A stretch of 31,915 bases of DNA from CAKOSP01 sp964369845 (GCA_964369845.1 CAYJFJ010000012.1:1-31915); one strand, 5' to 3'. Numbered from the stretch's first letter, positions 8,092 through 16,877 are shown. Notes: generated by a model not told the origin, from the sequence alone. A program made the numbers and translations.

Positions 8092-8141
8092 AGTTAATTC
8101 CTCCTAGTTCATTATATGTAAAAAAAGAAAGAAGTGATAAT

Positions 8142-8750
8142 ATGAGAATGAGAAATCCTAAAGATAAAGATGAAGTTTTAGATAATTGTGATTTTTATTA
8201 TGATGGTATAACTAATTATGATAACAATAATACTAAGCTATATTTAGAAATTGGAATGGGTAAAGGAAATTTTATTCAAGGAATGGCTAAAAACTTTAAA
8301 AATGTTAATTTTATTGGTATGGAAAAATATTCTGCAGTAGCGAGTTTAGCAATAAAAAAACTTGCAGAAGATAAACTTGATAATGTTAAGGTTATGGTTA
8401 TGGATGTTATTAATAGTGTTGAATTATTAGAAAATAAAATAGATAAAATATATTTAAACTTTTCTGATCCTTGGCCAAAAGACAGACATGCTAAAAGAAG
8501 ACTTAGTCATGAAAACCAACTTAAAGTTTATGATAAACTTTTTAAGGGTAAAAAAGTTATAGAAATGAAAACTGACAATGATGATTTATTTGAATTTAGT
8601 GTTAATTCATTTAAAGAATATGGGTATGTTGTAAAAGAAATTTCTTATGATTTACATAGTTTAGATAAATTTAATATTATGACTGAATATGAAGAAAAGT
8701 TTTCTTCGATGGGTGTGAAAATTAAATATGTTTTAGTAGAAAAGGAATAG
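8142..8750 (+). CDS. trmB: tRNA (guanine-N7-)-methyltransferase
   Basis: Methylates G46 in the tRNA variable loop using S-adenosylmethionine. The 202-residue product begins MRMRNPKD, like the family's MRxRxK start. It contains the SAM-binding LEIGMGKGNF (about 35-44), FIGMEKY, and the family signature NFSDPWPKDRHAKRRL with the conserved Asp-Pro-Trp-Pro and basic stretch. The length is close to the family norm (about 210). The ATG is preceded by GAAGTGAT. It stands alone, with a promoter-like box for the next gene about 60 bases past its stop. Confidence 0.95.
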   Translation: MRMRNPKDKDEVLDNCDFYYDGITNYDNNNTKLYLEIGMGKGNFIQGMAKNFKNVNFIGMEKYSAVASLAIKKLAEDKLDNVKVMVMDVINSVELLENKIDKIYLNFSDPWPKDRHAKRRLSHENQLKVYDKLFKGKKVIEMKTDNDDLFEFSVNSFKEYGYVVKEISYDLHSLDKFNIMTEYEEKFSSMGVKIKYVLVEKE

Positions 8751-8862
8751 TTAATATTCTTTTTTTCTTTTCCATTTAATTTTTCTCTTTAAAAATATCT
8801 TGTTTTTTGGTATAATGTCTTAGATGGATACTAATAATTGTGTCTGAAAGGAAGTGCTTGGT

Positions 8863-9516
8863 TTGAATTTCACGTATAGCATACGAAAAAAAATAGTTTT
8901 AGTTATATGTATTATATTTATATGTGGTTGCCAAAACGTTAATGATCTTGAAATTAATGAAATTACTAGCTTGATTAATGAAAATATTTCAAAGGCAAAT
9001 GTTTATAGGGTTGGTTTTGAATATAATCTTCCTAGAGGAATGCAAGTAGATTCTAATACTTTATATAATGATGTAATATCAAATGATAAATATGACTTTT
9101 ACCTCTTTTTGGATTTAGTAAGTTATAATGCTAAAAAAGAACTTGTTTATCAAGAAGTTGATGATGTATTTTATTCAGAAAAGATATCAAAAGATGATAA
9201 ATTTGGTTATTTAGAAATCAATTTGCTAAAAAATGACAAATATTTAATTGAAATTATGTATAATTATGCTAAAATAGAAGTAATGGTAGAGTATAAAGAT
9301 ATTAATGAAAGTTTATTGTATTCTATTAATGTGTTAGAAAGTATTAAATATAATGATATTGTTGTTGAAAATTTAATTGATGATGAATTATTAAACTTTA
9401 ATGAAGAAGAGTATAACATTTTTAATACTACTAGTAGTGATAGTGTTTATTTAAATTATGATGATACATATGTTCCTCCAACTGAAGAAGAATATGATCA
9501 AGATTTATTAAATTAG
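8863..9516 (+). CDS. Putative lipoprotein of unknown function
   Basis: About 218 residues. An N-terminal basic segment (SIRKK) leads into a hydrophobic stretch ending in the lipobox FICGC, so it is probably an extracytoplasmic lipoprotein anchored at that Cys. The mature part is acidic, with predicted mixed alpha/beta structure and a very acidic C-terminal tail (TEEEYDQDLLN); no family is recognised. The start is chosen as TTG at 8863, eight bases after AAAGGAAG; an in-frame GTG at 8854 overlaps the ribosome binding site. TATAAT at 8811-8816 is a probable -10 box. The next gene follows 14 bases later, so they are likely co-transcribed with the acidic protein and DUF948/YtxH genes. Confidence 0.75.
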   Translation: MNFTYSIRKKIVLVICIIFICGCQNVNDLEINEITSLINENISKANVYRVGFEYNLPRGMQVDSNTLYNDVISNDKYDFYLFLDLVSYNAKKELVYQEVDDVFYSEKISKDDKFGYLEINLLKNDKYLIEIMYNYAKIEVMVEYKDINESLLYSINVLESIKYNDIVVENLIDDELLNFNEEEYNIFNTTSSDSVYLNYDDTYVPPTEEEYDQDLLN

Positions 9517-9530
9517 GAAGGATAAAGAAT

Positions 9531-10466
9531 ATGAAATTGTTTCAAAAAATGAAAGATATTTTATTTGAAGAAGAAGAGGTTGAAGTTCAAAGTAAACCTG
9601 TAGTTGAAGAAAAAGAAGAAAGAGTTAATGAAAAAGAGAAAAAAGAAGAGTTTAAACCTTTAGAAACTAAAAAAAGTACTGATATGTATAGTAATTTAGG
9701 AGAAAAAGATATATTTAAAAGCGATAATACTTTTCCTTTTCCTGAATTTGATGAAGAAGAATTTGTAAGTAGTGTTACACCTTCGGCTAAACCAAGAGTT
9801 AGTCATGAAACAAAAACAGTTACTAGATCACCAATAAGTGTTTCTGATTATGAAAAAAGACCTAAGAAGGTAGAAAAAAGGGTAGAATCTACTAGATATG
9901 ATAGAGTAGAATCTGCTGAGGCAAAAGAAAAGAAAAAGTTTAAGCCTTCTCCAATTATTTCTCCTGTATATGGAGTCTTAAATGAAGATTATAAAGCAGA
10001 AGATGTTAAAGTTAGAAAAGATGATACTGATATTATTGATGTTGATAGTGTTAGAAAAAAAGCTTTTGGTGAAACTGAAGAAAAAGCTTTAAATACACCT
10101 ACTAGTGTTTTATATGAAGATGTTAAAACTGTAGAAACTTCTGTAACAGAGCTTGAAAAAACTCAAAAAGTTAAAACTATTGATGAGCTTTTAGAAGATA
10201 CAGTTGATACTAAAATTAAACTAGAGGATAGTTTTGAAATGACTGATGAAATACCTGATTTAAGAGTTAAAAGTCCTATTGCTTTAGATGATTTTGATGA
10301 TGAGTTAAATGATTTAGAAGTTAATTTGAGAAGTGATAAATTTGATTCTAAAAAAGAAACTAAAACTTCGGATATATTTGAAGATTATGAAGAAGATAAT
10401 ATAGGTAATGATTTACTTGATTTGTTTGACTCTATGTATGAAAGTAAAGAAGATGGTGATTATTAG
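9531..10466 (+). CDS. Acidic, largely disordered protein of unknown function
   Basis: 311 residues, extremely rich in Glu, Asp, Lys and Val/Thr, with long stretches lacking hydrophobic core residues, so mostly disordered. The first 12 or so residues (MKLFQKMKDILF) form an amphipathic helix of the kind used for membrane targeting. Short aromatic/hydrophobic islands (NTFPFPEFDEEEF, FKPSPIISPVYGVL, a C-terminal NDLLDLFDSMYES) look like protein-binding motifs. No catalytic family is recognised. It sits in a probable operon: the upstream lipoprotein gene ends 14 bases before it, and the next gene's GTG overlaps its TAG by one base. A scaffold or envelope-associated role is only a guess. Confidence 0.7.
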   Translation: MKLFQKMKDILFEEEEVEVQSKPVVEEKEERVNEKEKKEEFKPLETKKSTDMYSNLGEKDIFKSDNTFPFPEFDEEEFVSSVTPSAKPRVSHETKTVTRSPISVSDYEKRPKKVEKRVESTRYDRVESAEAKEKKKFKPSPIISPVYGVLNEDYKAEDVKVRKDDTDIIDVDSVRKKAFGETEEKALNTPTSVLYEDVKTVETSVTELEKTQKVKTIDELLEDTVDTKIKLEDSFEMTDEIPDLRVKSPIALDDFDDELNDLEVNLRSDKFDSKKETKTSDIFEDYEEDNIGNDLLDLFDSMYESKEDGDY

Positions 10467-10756
10467 TGGACTTCTTAAATGAAATTTTACCTATAATTGT
10501 ATATTTTTTATTAATAATATTTTTATTCGTAGGGATTATACTGGGTATTAAATCTATAATTACTTTGAATAAAATAGATAAAGTTGTAGATAATATTAAT
10601 GAAAAGTTTGAAGCATTGAATCCAGTGTTTGAGATGTTAGATTTTGTTTCAGATAGACTTTCTGGATTATCTGAAACTGTTATTAATTTCTTTACTGGTA
10701 CTATCGGAAAAATGCTTTTCAAAAAAGATAAAAGAAAGGGTAATGAAGATGAGTAA
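10466..10756 (+). CDS. DUF948 (YtxG-like) membrane protein
   Basis: 96 residues with one N-terminal membrane helix (about 8-30: ILPIIVYFLLIIFLFVGIIL), followed by a helical region (KIDKVVDNINEKFEALNPVFEMLDFVSDRLSGLSE) and a basic tail. This is the layout of DUF948/YtxG proteins of Bacilli. The GTG start overlaps the previous stop by one base, and the 3' end overlaps the YtxH-like gene by eight bases. The adjacency of a DUF948 and a YtxH gene matches B. subtilis ytxG-ytxH, a general-stress operon there; regulation here is unknown. Confidence 0.75.
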   Translation: MDFLNEILPIIVYFLLIIFLFVGIILGIKSIITLNKIDKVVDNINEKFEALNPVFEMLDFVSDRLSGLSETVINFFTGTIGKMLFKKDKRKGNEDE

Positions 10757-11153
10757 AAATACTGGTAAATTTTTATTAGGTGCTTTAGTTGGTGCTGGTG
10801 TTGCATTAATGTTTGCTCCAAAATCTGGCAAAGAACTTAGAAAAGATTTAAAAAACAAATTTGAAGAACTTAAAGCTAGAATTAACGAAGTAGAAACTGA
10901 AGATATAAAAGATCTTATAACTAATAAAATAGCTACTATTGAAGAAGATATTGCTAACTTAGATAAAGAAACTATTTTAAAAGTTGCTAAAGAAAAAGCT
11001 TTATTAATTGAAGAAAAGCTTGAAGATTTAATTGTAGCTGCAGGAAAAGCTGCTAAACCAGCATTAACTGAGCTTGCTACTGATGTAAAAAAAAGAACTG
11101 TTAAAGCGCTTAAAGCAACTTTAAAAAAACTTGAAGAAAATACTAATGTTTAG
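10749..11153 (+). CDS. YtxH-domain protein
   Basis: 134 residues from the ATG at 10749, which overlaps the DUF948 gene by eight bases. The N-terminus is the YtxH signature: FLLGALVGAGVALMFAPKSGKELR, a Gly-rich short membrane helix followed by a basic motif. The rest is a long charged amphipathic helix rich in Ala, Lys and Glu, probably coiled coil or membrane-associating. An upstream in-frame start at 10644 would lie wholly within the DUF948 gene and lacks a binding site. The biochemical function of YtxH proteins is not established. The stop codon lies inside the terminator hairpin. Confidence 0.88.
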   Translation: MSKNTGKFLLGALVGAGVALMFAPKSGKELRKDLKNKFEELKARINEVETEDIKDLITNKIATIEEDIANLDKETILKVAKEKALLIEEKLEDLIVAAGKAAKPALTELATDVKKRTVKALKATLKKLEENTNV

Positions 11154-11165
11154 TATTTTTTTTTT
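11141..11165 (+). terminator. Terminator of the lipoprotein-YtxH operon
   Basis: TACTAA, TGT loop, TTAGTA, then ten Ts. The last sense codons and stop of the ytxH-like gene form the hairpin. Confidence 0.85.
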
Positions 11166-11175
11166 GGATTTTATA

Positions 11176-11204
11176 TTGACTTTTAACACCTTCATATGTA
11201 AAAT
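11176..11204 (+). promoter_or_regulatory. Promoter of the BspA-like gene
   Basis: TTGACT (11176-11181), 17 bases, TAAAAT (11199-11204). It predicts a 5' leader of about 130 bases. The leader contains an AT-rich hairpin (TAATATAA/TTATATTA, about 11251-11274) and ends in a strong GGAGGG ribosome binding site. Confidence 0.7.
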
Positions 11205-11341
11205 TATTTAGGGTAGGAAAATGTGATGATTTATTTAATTAAGTATACTTTAATATAAATTGTGAATTATATTATTAGTAATAATTTTTATAAATAATTA
11301 TAACCTATCAAATTATATTTATATAAAGGAAGGAGGGTATT

Positions 11342-13033
11342 ATGTTTAAAAATATAAAGATAGATAAAAAAAGTAAAATACTTTTACTTTTAGTGTTTCT
11401 TGGAATAGTAACTATAACATGCTCATTTGCATTTTTTATGGCCTATGTTTCTCCTGAAGCATCTGCAGAAGTTAATATAGGAACTGTAGTTTCTGAAAAA
11501 TTAATTTTCACACCAGGAAATGATATGATTTTAAGTGCTAATCAAGAAAATTTCGGTGCTGGTGATGGAAGTTTATCAACTAGTACTTCATCAACTGCAA
11601 CACTTATTGCAAATTCATCTAAAGTCAGTGCTACAGATATATACCATGTCTATTTTGATGTTACTACTAATGATTTTGTGTATTCTCATAGTGCTGATAA
11701 TCCAGAACTTTTACTTACTATAACTGACCCCGAAGGTAATGTTATTACTAATATTGAAGGACTGACTTATAAAACTATTACAGATGCATCAACTGGAGAA
11801 ACTATATCTGGATTTGATATTACAGAATATAAAGGCATTATAAAAGTTAAAGAAGATCATAGCATTTCTACAACATCATCGACAAGTGGGACAACTCAGG
11901 AATGGTCTGCTACTATTACTTTTGTTAATTTAGAAACTAATCAAGCTGTTAATGAAGGAAAATCTTTAGATGCTGATTTTATTTTAACTCAGGATAAAAT
12001 ATATGAAACTTCTAAAATGGTAAGTGCTTTAGTATTTCAAAGAATTTTAAATGGTTACTCTAGAGATAATGGACCTACTAGTGATAGTGAATTTGCTTTT
12101 ATGATAGCTAATGGAGATATAAATACTTCTGTTAAACATATTGAAATTAATAGTACTATAAATGAAGAACGCTATAATAATGCACTTAATAAGTGGGATG
12201 TTTCTTTAGATGAAGATAATTCAGTAGTAGCTTATATGGTAGAAGATACTACTGAAACTGGTAGTGTAAATAATATTTTATATATTGAATCTAATAATAT
12301 TATAGAAGCTCATCCTGAGCAGGGAATTGATTTTGAACTTGGAGAAAATTTGGAATGTAGAGGAATGTTTACTTTTGCATTTGCTGAATCTATTGAATTT
12401 AATGATTCTTATGATACAAAAAATGTTATGGATATGAGATGTATGTTTTACGATTTAGTTGTAGTCGAATCTTTAGATTTATCTTCATTTGATACTGGAA
12501 ACGTAGAAAGTATGTACAGAATGTTCAACAGAAATTTAGCTTTAACTAATTTAGATTTAAGTTCATTTGACACTAGTAAAGTTACTGATATGTCATATAT
12601 GTTTAGTGATGTTCATTCCTTAACTGATTTAAATTTAAGTTCTTTTGACACTAGTAATGTTACTGATATGTCTTATATGTTTAACAATGCTAACTCGTTA
12701 ACGAATGTTAATATTACTTCTTTTAGAGCAAATAATTTACTTAATATGGAATTTATGTTTTATATGACTAAAATTAATAATTTAGATTTATCACGTTTTA
12801 ATGCGAGTAAAGTAACATCTTTATTTGGAACATTTGCTGATATGTCAAATTTAGCTACCATTGATCTTAGTTCATTCGATATGAGTAGTGTTGAAAATAT
12901 AGAAAAAGTCTTTTTAAACTCGGATGCTTTAAATGGAAATTTAAATGCTAAAACTTCTGCTGATGCGGCTTTACTTAACGATAGAGAAAATACTTTTTTA
13001 ACGTCTAATGCTACATTTGTTGCAACTCAGTAA
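11342..13033 (+). CDS. BspA-family (DUF285) leucine-rich surface protein with TasA-like N-terminal domain
   Basis: 563 residues. A basic start and one hydrophobic segment (about 14-35) direct export. About 40-225 is a beta-rich, Ser/Thr-rich domain whose layout (SFAFFMAYV, ...AEVNIG..., ATDIYHVYFDV, LLLTITDPEGNVIT) recalls TasA/CalY-type matrix proteins; this is a resemblance only. About 340-545 is a run of DUF285 repeats, best seen in LDLSSFDTSKVTDMSYMF and LNLSSFDTSNVTDMSYMF with a 26-residue period. There is no LPXTG or C-terminal anchor, so it is either secreted or held by the N-terminal helix. DUF285 proteins are cell-surface proteins, some of which bind host matrix proteins. It stands alone between two terminators with its own promoter. 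Confidence 0.88.
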   Translation: MFKNIKIDKKSKILLLLVFLGIVTITCSFAFFMAYVSPEASAEVNIGTVVSEKLIFTPGNDMILSANQENFGAGDGSLSTSTSSTATLIANSSKVSATDIYHVYFDVTTNDFVYSHSADNPELLLTITDPEGNVITNIEGLTYKTITDASTGETISGFDITEYKGIIKVKEDHSISTTSSTSGTTQEWSATITFVNLETNQAVNEGKSLDADFILTQDKIYETSKMVSALVFQRILNGYSRDNGPTSDSEFAFMIANGDINTSVKHIEINSTINEERYNNALNKWDVSLDEDNSVVAYMVEDTTETGSVNNILYIESNNIIEAHPEQGIDFELGENLECRGMFTFAFAESIEFNDSYDTKNVMDMRCMFYDLVVVESLDLSSFDTGNVESMYRMFNRNLALTNLDLSSFDTSKVTDMSYMFSDVHSLTDLNLSSFDTSNVTDMSYMFNNANSLTNVNITSFRANNLLNMEFMFYMTKINNLDLSRFNASKVTSLFGTFADMSNLATIDLSSFDMSSVENIEKVFLNSDALNGNLNAKTSADAALLNDRENTFLTSNATFVATQ

Positions 13034-13050
13034 ATATATAATATGTATTA

Positions 13051-13076
13051 AAAAGATTTGTTTTAAATCTTTTTTT
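13051..13076 (+). terminator. Terminator of the BspA-like gene
   Basis: AAAAGATTT (13051-13059), loop GTTTT, AAATCTTTT (13065-13073), continuing into Ts. Confidence 0.88.
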
Positions 13077-13123
13077 CATTTGTTTATCACATTTTTGTTA
13101 TAATATAAAAAAGCGGAGGATGT

Positions 13124-13783
13124 ATGAATATTTTAGTAGTAGATGATGAAAATTTAATAAGAGAGGTAATAAAAGAGTATTTAACGTTAGAAGGGTTTAA
13201 TTCTTTAGAAGCAGCTAACGGTGTAGATGCTATAAAAAAACTTGAAGAAAATGATGTGGATTTGGTTATAATGGATATTATGATGCCAAAAATGGATGGA
13301 TTTACTGCATGTAAGGAAATGCTTAAAATAAAAAAAGTTCCTTTCATAATGCTTTCTGCTAGAAGTGAAGAATATGACAAACTGGTTGGTTTTGAACTTG
13401 GTATAGATGATTATGTTACTAAACCTTTTTCTCCAAAAGAATTAATAGCGCGTGTTAAAGCTGTTTTAAAAAGAAATGTGGTTAGTACTGAATTCATTCA
13501 AGTTAAAGGAATTAAAATTGATGATGTTGCTCATGAAGTAACTATTGATGATAAAGAAATTACTTTAACACCTAAAGAATATGACTTACTTAAATATTTG
13601 GTTACTAATAAAAATATTGCTCTTTCTAGAGAAAAATTATTAACTAATGTATGGGGTTATGATTTCTTTGGTGATGATAGAACTATTGATACTCATATTA
13701 AAACATTAAGACACCATTTAGGTCCTTATAGAAATCTAATTAAAACGGTAAGAGAAGTAGGGTATAAATTTGAAGACAAATAA
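13124..13783 (+). CDS. OmpR/PhoB-family response regulator
   Basis: 219 residues. Receiver domain 1-115 with the acidic pair DD (7-8), phosphoacceptor D51 in VIMDIMMP, Ser/Thr switch in MLSARSEE and the conserved K in YVTKPFSP. Winged-helix DNA-binding domain about 125-219 with the family ending RTIDTHIKTLRHHLG...TVREVGYKFE. It is the cytoplasmic partner of the sensor kinase encoded by the next, overlapping gene. The start ATG follows GCGGAGG. TATAAT at 13099-13104 is a likely -10 box. It resembles ResD/PhoP-type regulators, but the target genes and signal cannot be read from sequence. Confidence 0.95.
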   Translation: MNILVVDDENLIREVIKEYLTLEGFNSLEAANGVDAIKKLEENDVDLVIMDIMMPKMDGFTACKEMLKIKKVPFIMLSARSEEYDKLVGFELGIDDYVTKPFSPKELIARVKAVLKRNVVSTEFIQVKGIKIDDVAHEVTIDDKEITLTPKEYDLLKYLVTNKNIALSREKLLTNVWGYDFFGDDRTIDTHIKTLRHHLGPYRNLIKTVREVGYKFEDK

Positions 13784-15143
13784 GAAAACTAGAAGTTTTA
13801 AATTTAAAATTACCATTTATATAACTTCTTTTGTAGTTTTTGTTCTTTTGATGCTGTGGAGTAGTGTAAGTTTATTAAGTGAATATTTATTCGAGCAGTA
13901 TCAACTACGCATTGTTGAAGATGTGGCATCAAGCATTGATAATACAATGTCAGATGAAGAACTTGAAGAAATTGCTTATAAAAATAATGTTTGTATTTTA
14001 AGTACTAGTGAGTCAAAAATTCTAAATAATTATAATACTCAAATGATAGGTTGTGGACTTCATGAAATAGATTCTAATGTTAGTGATATGATTAAAGAAT
14101 TTATTTCATCTTCTGAGCTAAATTACAGATACAGATTTGTAAATAATTTGAATAAAACAAGTGCAGTTTTATTTGCAACACAAATATCAGATACAAATTA
14201 TTTTATTTATGCTAATTTAGAAGATACTTCAGTATTTACAACGTTAATTGAAGATCAACTTTTAAGAGTTACTATTATAGCTATTATAGTTTCTATATTA
14301 ATTAGTTTTTACATATCAAATAAAATAGCAGATCCTATTGTGAAAATTACTAATAAAGCTAAATATTTAGGAAGCGATAATACTTTAAAATTTGAATCAA
14401 GTGGAATAAAAGAAGTTGATGAACTTACTGATGCATTAATTAAATCTAATGATGAAATTAGTAAGACATCTAAATTTAAAAAAGATTTACTTGCAAATGT
14501 ATCACATGATTTAAAAACTCCACTTACTATGATAAAAGCATATGCTGAGCTTGTAAGAGATTATTCATGCACTGATAAAGCAAAGCAAGAAGAAAGACTT
14601 AATATTATTATAAATGAAACAGATAGACTTACTGTTTTAGTTAATGATATTTTAGATATGTCTAAACTACAAAGTAATTCAAATAAACTTCATTTAGAAA
14701 AATATGATTTAATTGAACAAATTAATAATATAATTAATAATTATCAAATAATTAAAGAAACAGAACATTATAATTTTACATTAAATATACCTAAAAAGCT
14801 TATTATTAACGCTGATAAAAGTAAATTAAATCAGGTTATATATAACTTAATTAATAATGCTATAAATTATACTGGTGATGATAAAAAAGTATTTATTAAT
14901 GTTAAGAAAAGAAATTTAGGTGGATATTTACTTGAAATTGTTGATACTGGTAAAGGTATTGATAAAGAAGAAATTAATAATATTTGGGACAAATATTATA
15001 AAACAGATAAAAATCATAAACGTAATGTGGTATCTACCGGAATAGGTCTTTCTATAGTTAAAGAAATATTACTACTTCATAATTATGATTATGGTGTTAA
15101 TTCATCTAAAAAAGGTACATCTTTTTGGTTTATAATTAAATAA
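13770..15143 (+). CDS. Membrane sensor histidine kinase, partner of the preceding regulator
   Basis: 457 residues. Membrane helices at about 13-34 and 165-183 enclose an extracellular sensor domain of about 130 residues with two Cys residues (about 75 and 95). HAMP follows (about 184-235), then HisKA with H246 in NVSHDLKTPLTM, then the ATPase domain with N-box NQVIYNLINNAINY, G1 VDTGKGID and G2 STGIGLSIVKEI. Autophosphorylation on H246 and transfer to D51 of the regulator are expected. The start is TTG at 13770, overlapping the regulator by 14 bases; GTAGGG lies upstream. Overall architecture is ResE/PhoR-like. It ends at a strong bidirectional terminator. Confidence 0.93.
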   Translation: MKTNKKTRSFKFKITIYITSFVVFVLLMLWSSVSLLSEYLFEQYQLRIVEDVASSIDNTMSDEELEEIAYKNNVCILSTSESKILNNYNTQMIGCGLHEIDSNVSDMIKEFISSSELNYRYRFVNNLNKTSAVLFATQISDTNYFIYANLEDTSVFTTLIEDQLLRVTIIAIIVSILISFYISNKIADPIVKITNKAKYLGSDNTLKFESSGIKEVDELTDALIKSNDEISKTSKFKKDLLANVSHDLKTPLTMIKAYAELVRDYSCTDKAKQEERLNIIINETDRLTVLVNDILDMSKLQSNSNKLHLEKYDLIEQINNIINNYQIIKETEHYNFTLNIPKKLIINADKSKLNQVIYNLINNAINYTGDDKKVFINVKKRNLGGYLLEIVDTGKGIDKEEINNIWDKYYKTDKNHKRNVVSTGIGLSIVKEILLLHNYDYGVNSSKKGTSFWFIIK

Positions 15144-15173
15144 AAAGTTTTAGAGCTATGTCTAAAACTTTTT
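15142..15173. terminator. Bidirectional terminator between the sensor kinase and uppP
   Basis: A perfect 13-base inverted repeat, AAAAAGTTTTAGA (15142-15154) and its complement (15161-15173), with a 6-base loop. Its A-run and T-run provide a U-tract on both strands for the two convergent genes. Confidence 0.92.
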
Positions 15174-15983
15174 TTATCTAAAATATATTAATATAAATAT
15201 AACTAATAATAAGCAGTATATTGAAAAATACCATAATTTACCTTTTTTTACCCAATTACTAAGCCACTGATATGAAAAATAAGTAATTATAAGTGATGAA
15301 ATCATTCCTGCAATATAAGGAATGATTAAATGACTTTCTGATGTGTTTATTAAGTCACTTGCACCTAACGCAACTGCACCTAAACTAACTGGAAAATATA
15401 GTAAGAAGGTATATTTTAAGGCTGACTCTCTATTTAGTTTACATATTAGGCAACCTACTAAAACAGCACCACTTCTTGATATTCCTGGAAATATTGCAAT
15501 AGATTGTGTTAGTCCAATTATAATGGCATCTTTATAAGTTATATCAAAATCACGCTTTGTACCATTTTGTTTTCTTACTAAAAATAAAGATACACCGGTT
15601 ATGAAAAATGTTATTGCTAAAAAAGTAAGTGATGTTAATTTATTATCTAAAAAATCTTTGAATAATAAACCAGTTATTAAAGTTGGAATAGTAGATATTA
15701 CTAGTAACCAACAATATTTAAATTTTTGTTTTGTTTTTTTTCTAGTAGTTTTATCAAATATAAACTTAAAAAAATTATTAATTAAGTCTACTACATCTTT
15801 TCTAAATATAAACAGTATAGCTAGAAAAGAACCGAAGTTTGCTATTATTTCAAAGTTTAAAGAATTAAATATATCAGTTTCAAACATGTTTTTAAATAAA
15901 AATATGTGTCCGCTTGAAGAAACTGGTATTGGTTCAGTCAAACCTTGTATAATTCCTAGTAATATAAAATTTAATATTGTCAT
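15174..15983 (-). CDS. uppP: Undecaprenyl-diphosphatase UppP/BacA
   Basis: Membrane phosphatase that converts undecaprenyl diphosphate to the monophosphate carrier lipid for peptidoglycan and other wall polymers; the family often gives bacitracin resistance. 269 residues with about eight hydrophobic segments. Family motifs are intact: GLTEPIPVSSSGH (E17, S22-S24, H26) and PGISRSGA. The length equals the usual 265-280. The start ATG is preceded by AGAGGT. TATAAT at 16003-16008 (minus strand) is the likely -10 box. It converges with the two-component system. Confidence 0.95.
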   Translation of the reverse strand: MTILNFILLGIIQGLTEPIPVSSSGHIFLFKNMFETDIFNSLNFEIIANFGSFLAILFIFRKDVVDLINNFFKFIFDKTTRKKTKQKFKYCWLLVISTIPTLITGLLFKDFLDNKLTSLTFLAITFFITGVSLFLVRKQNGTKRDFDITYKDAIIIGLTQSIAIFPGISRSGAVLVGCLICKLNRESALKYTFLLYFPVSLGAVALGASDLINTSESHLIIPYIAGMISSLIITYFSYQWLSNWVKKGKLWYFSIYCLLLVIFILIYFR

Positions 15984-16051
15984 TTTAGTACCTCTATTAA
16001 TAATTATATAATATTTTTTAATATTTATAAATAAAATTAAGTGTGATTTAT

Positions 16052-16291
16052 ATGATTATGTTAATTATGTTTGTTTTTTCTGTTCTTTTTATTTCTAGTG
16101 GTATATTTTTTTTAATAATTTATTCAAATATTTTATTACTAGGGTATAGTTTTTCTTATTTTGTTAATTTTATAATTAGAAAATTATTTTTCTGGTTATT
16201 TGTATTTGGTTTCATATTATTCATATTGTTTATGGAAAGGGTAAAAAAAAATGGATTATTTTTACGATGTAGATTTAAATTTTTTAAATAA
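16052..16291 (+). CDS. Small two-helix membrane protein
   Basis: 79 residues, not recognised. Two long hydrophobic segments (about 2-32 and 43-62) are joined by a short loop, with a basic C-terminus (ERVKKNGLFLRCRFKFFK). The start is taken as ATG at 16052 after AAGTGTGATT, with in-frame GTG at 16043 as an alternative. The last 41 bases overlap the next gene in another frame, so the two are translationally coupled; the true C-terminus could be dispensable. It is transcribed divergently from uppP. Confidence 0.55.
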   Translation: MIMLIMFVFSVLFISSGIFFLIIYSNILLLGYSFSYFVNFIIRKLFFWLFVFGFILFILFMERVKKNGLFLRCRFKFFK

Positions 16292-16877
16292 GTATTATTC
16301 TTCTTATGAGTGGGAAGAAAGAGATTGTGTAAAAACTATAAAAAAAATACCTGTATTTTGTATTTCGTTTAATGATTTTTCTAAGCTTATTACTCATAAG
16401 ATAAAGGTAGACTCTTTGTTTTTAGAAAAAATAAAAAACAAAACTAAACTTTCAACTGGTTTTATTAAGTATGGCGCTATATTTACTGATAGCAATAACT
16501 CGATAGCAATTTTATTTAATGACTTTGGTGAATCTGTATTTTTTAGTAGTTTAAAGTATTATGATGAACTTGAGATGGAAAATATTTTTTATAAAACAAA
16601 GAAAACTGACTTTAATTATGAAATTTTAAATAAATTCGAAAATGATAAAACTTTAAGGAAGTATAACTCAGTAAAAGAATTCATTACTAAGCATATAGAT
16701 GACTTGATTAAAACAAAAAACTCAGATTTTTTGAATTTTATCTCATATGAACTTTTTAATGAATCATTTACTAATGAAGAAAAATTTTTGGAGAAAATTT
16801 CTGTTAGGTTAGAAGCAGTAGATGAAAGATTATATGAATTTTATAACTTGCTTAAAATACCTTATAAAAAAGTATAA
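16251..16877 (+). CDS. YjbA/UPF0736 (DUF3603)-like protein, tentative
   Basis: 208 residues, cytoplasmic. The opening pattern Y-x-YDV-x-L-N, the YEWEERDC element and the later YGAIFTDSNNSIAILFNDFGE stretch match the order of conserved blocks I recall in B. subtilis YjbA (UPF0736), namely YDVWVNW, HEWRKDD and VVTDGKGIIAID. Overall identity looks low, so the assignment is tentative and the family itself has no known function. The second half is helical and charged. The start ATG follows GGAAAGGG within the preceding overlapping gene. A lipoprotein gene follows 39 bases after its stop. Confidence 0.6.
   Translation: MDYFYDVDLNFLNKYYSSYEWEERDCVKTIKKIPVFCISFNDFSKLITHKIKVDSLFLEKIKNKTKLSTGFIKYGAIFTDSNNSIAILFNDFGESVFFSSLKYYDELEMENIFYKTKKTDFNYEILNKFENDKTLRKYNSVKEFITKHIDDLIKTKNSDFLNFISYELFNESFTNEEKFLEKISVRLEAVDERLYEFYNLLKIPYKKV

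Noticed and set aside
10432..10858. ORFs on the minus strand across the DUF948 and ytxH genes.
   Set aside because: They are antisense to two recognised overlapping genes and have no initiation signals.
15601..16011. 136-residue ORF opposite uppP.
   Set aside because: It is the antisense shadow of a well-supported uppP gene and has no ribosome binding site or recognisable product.
16251..16877. Identification of this gene as YpuI because YpuI precedes dacB in B. subtilis.
   Set aside because: The sequence blocks look like YjbA/UPF0736 rather than what I recall of YpuI; position alone is not enough.
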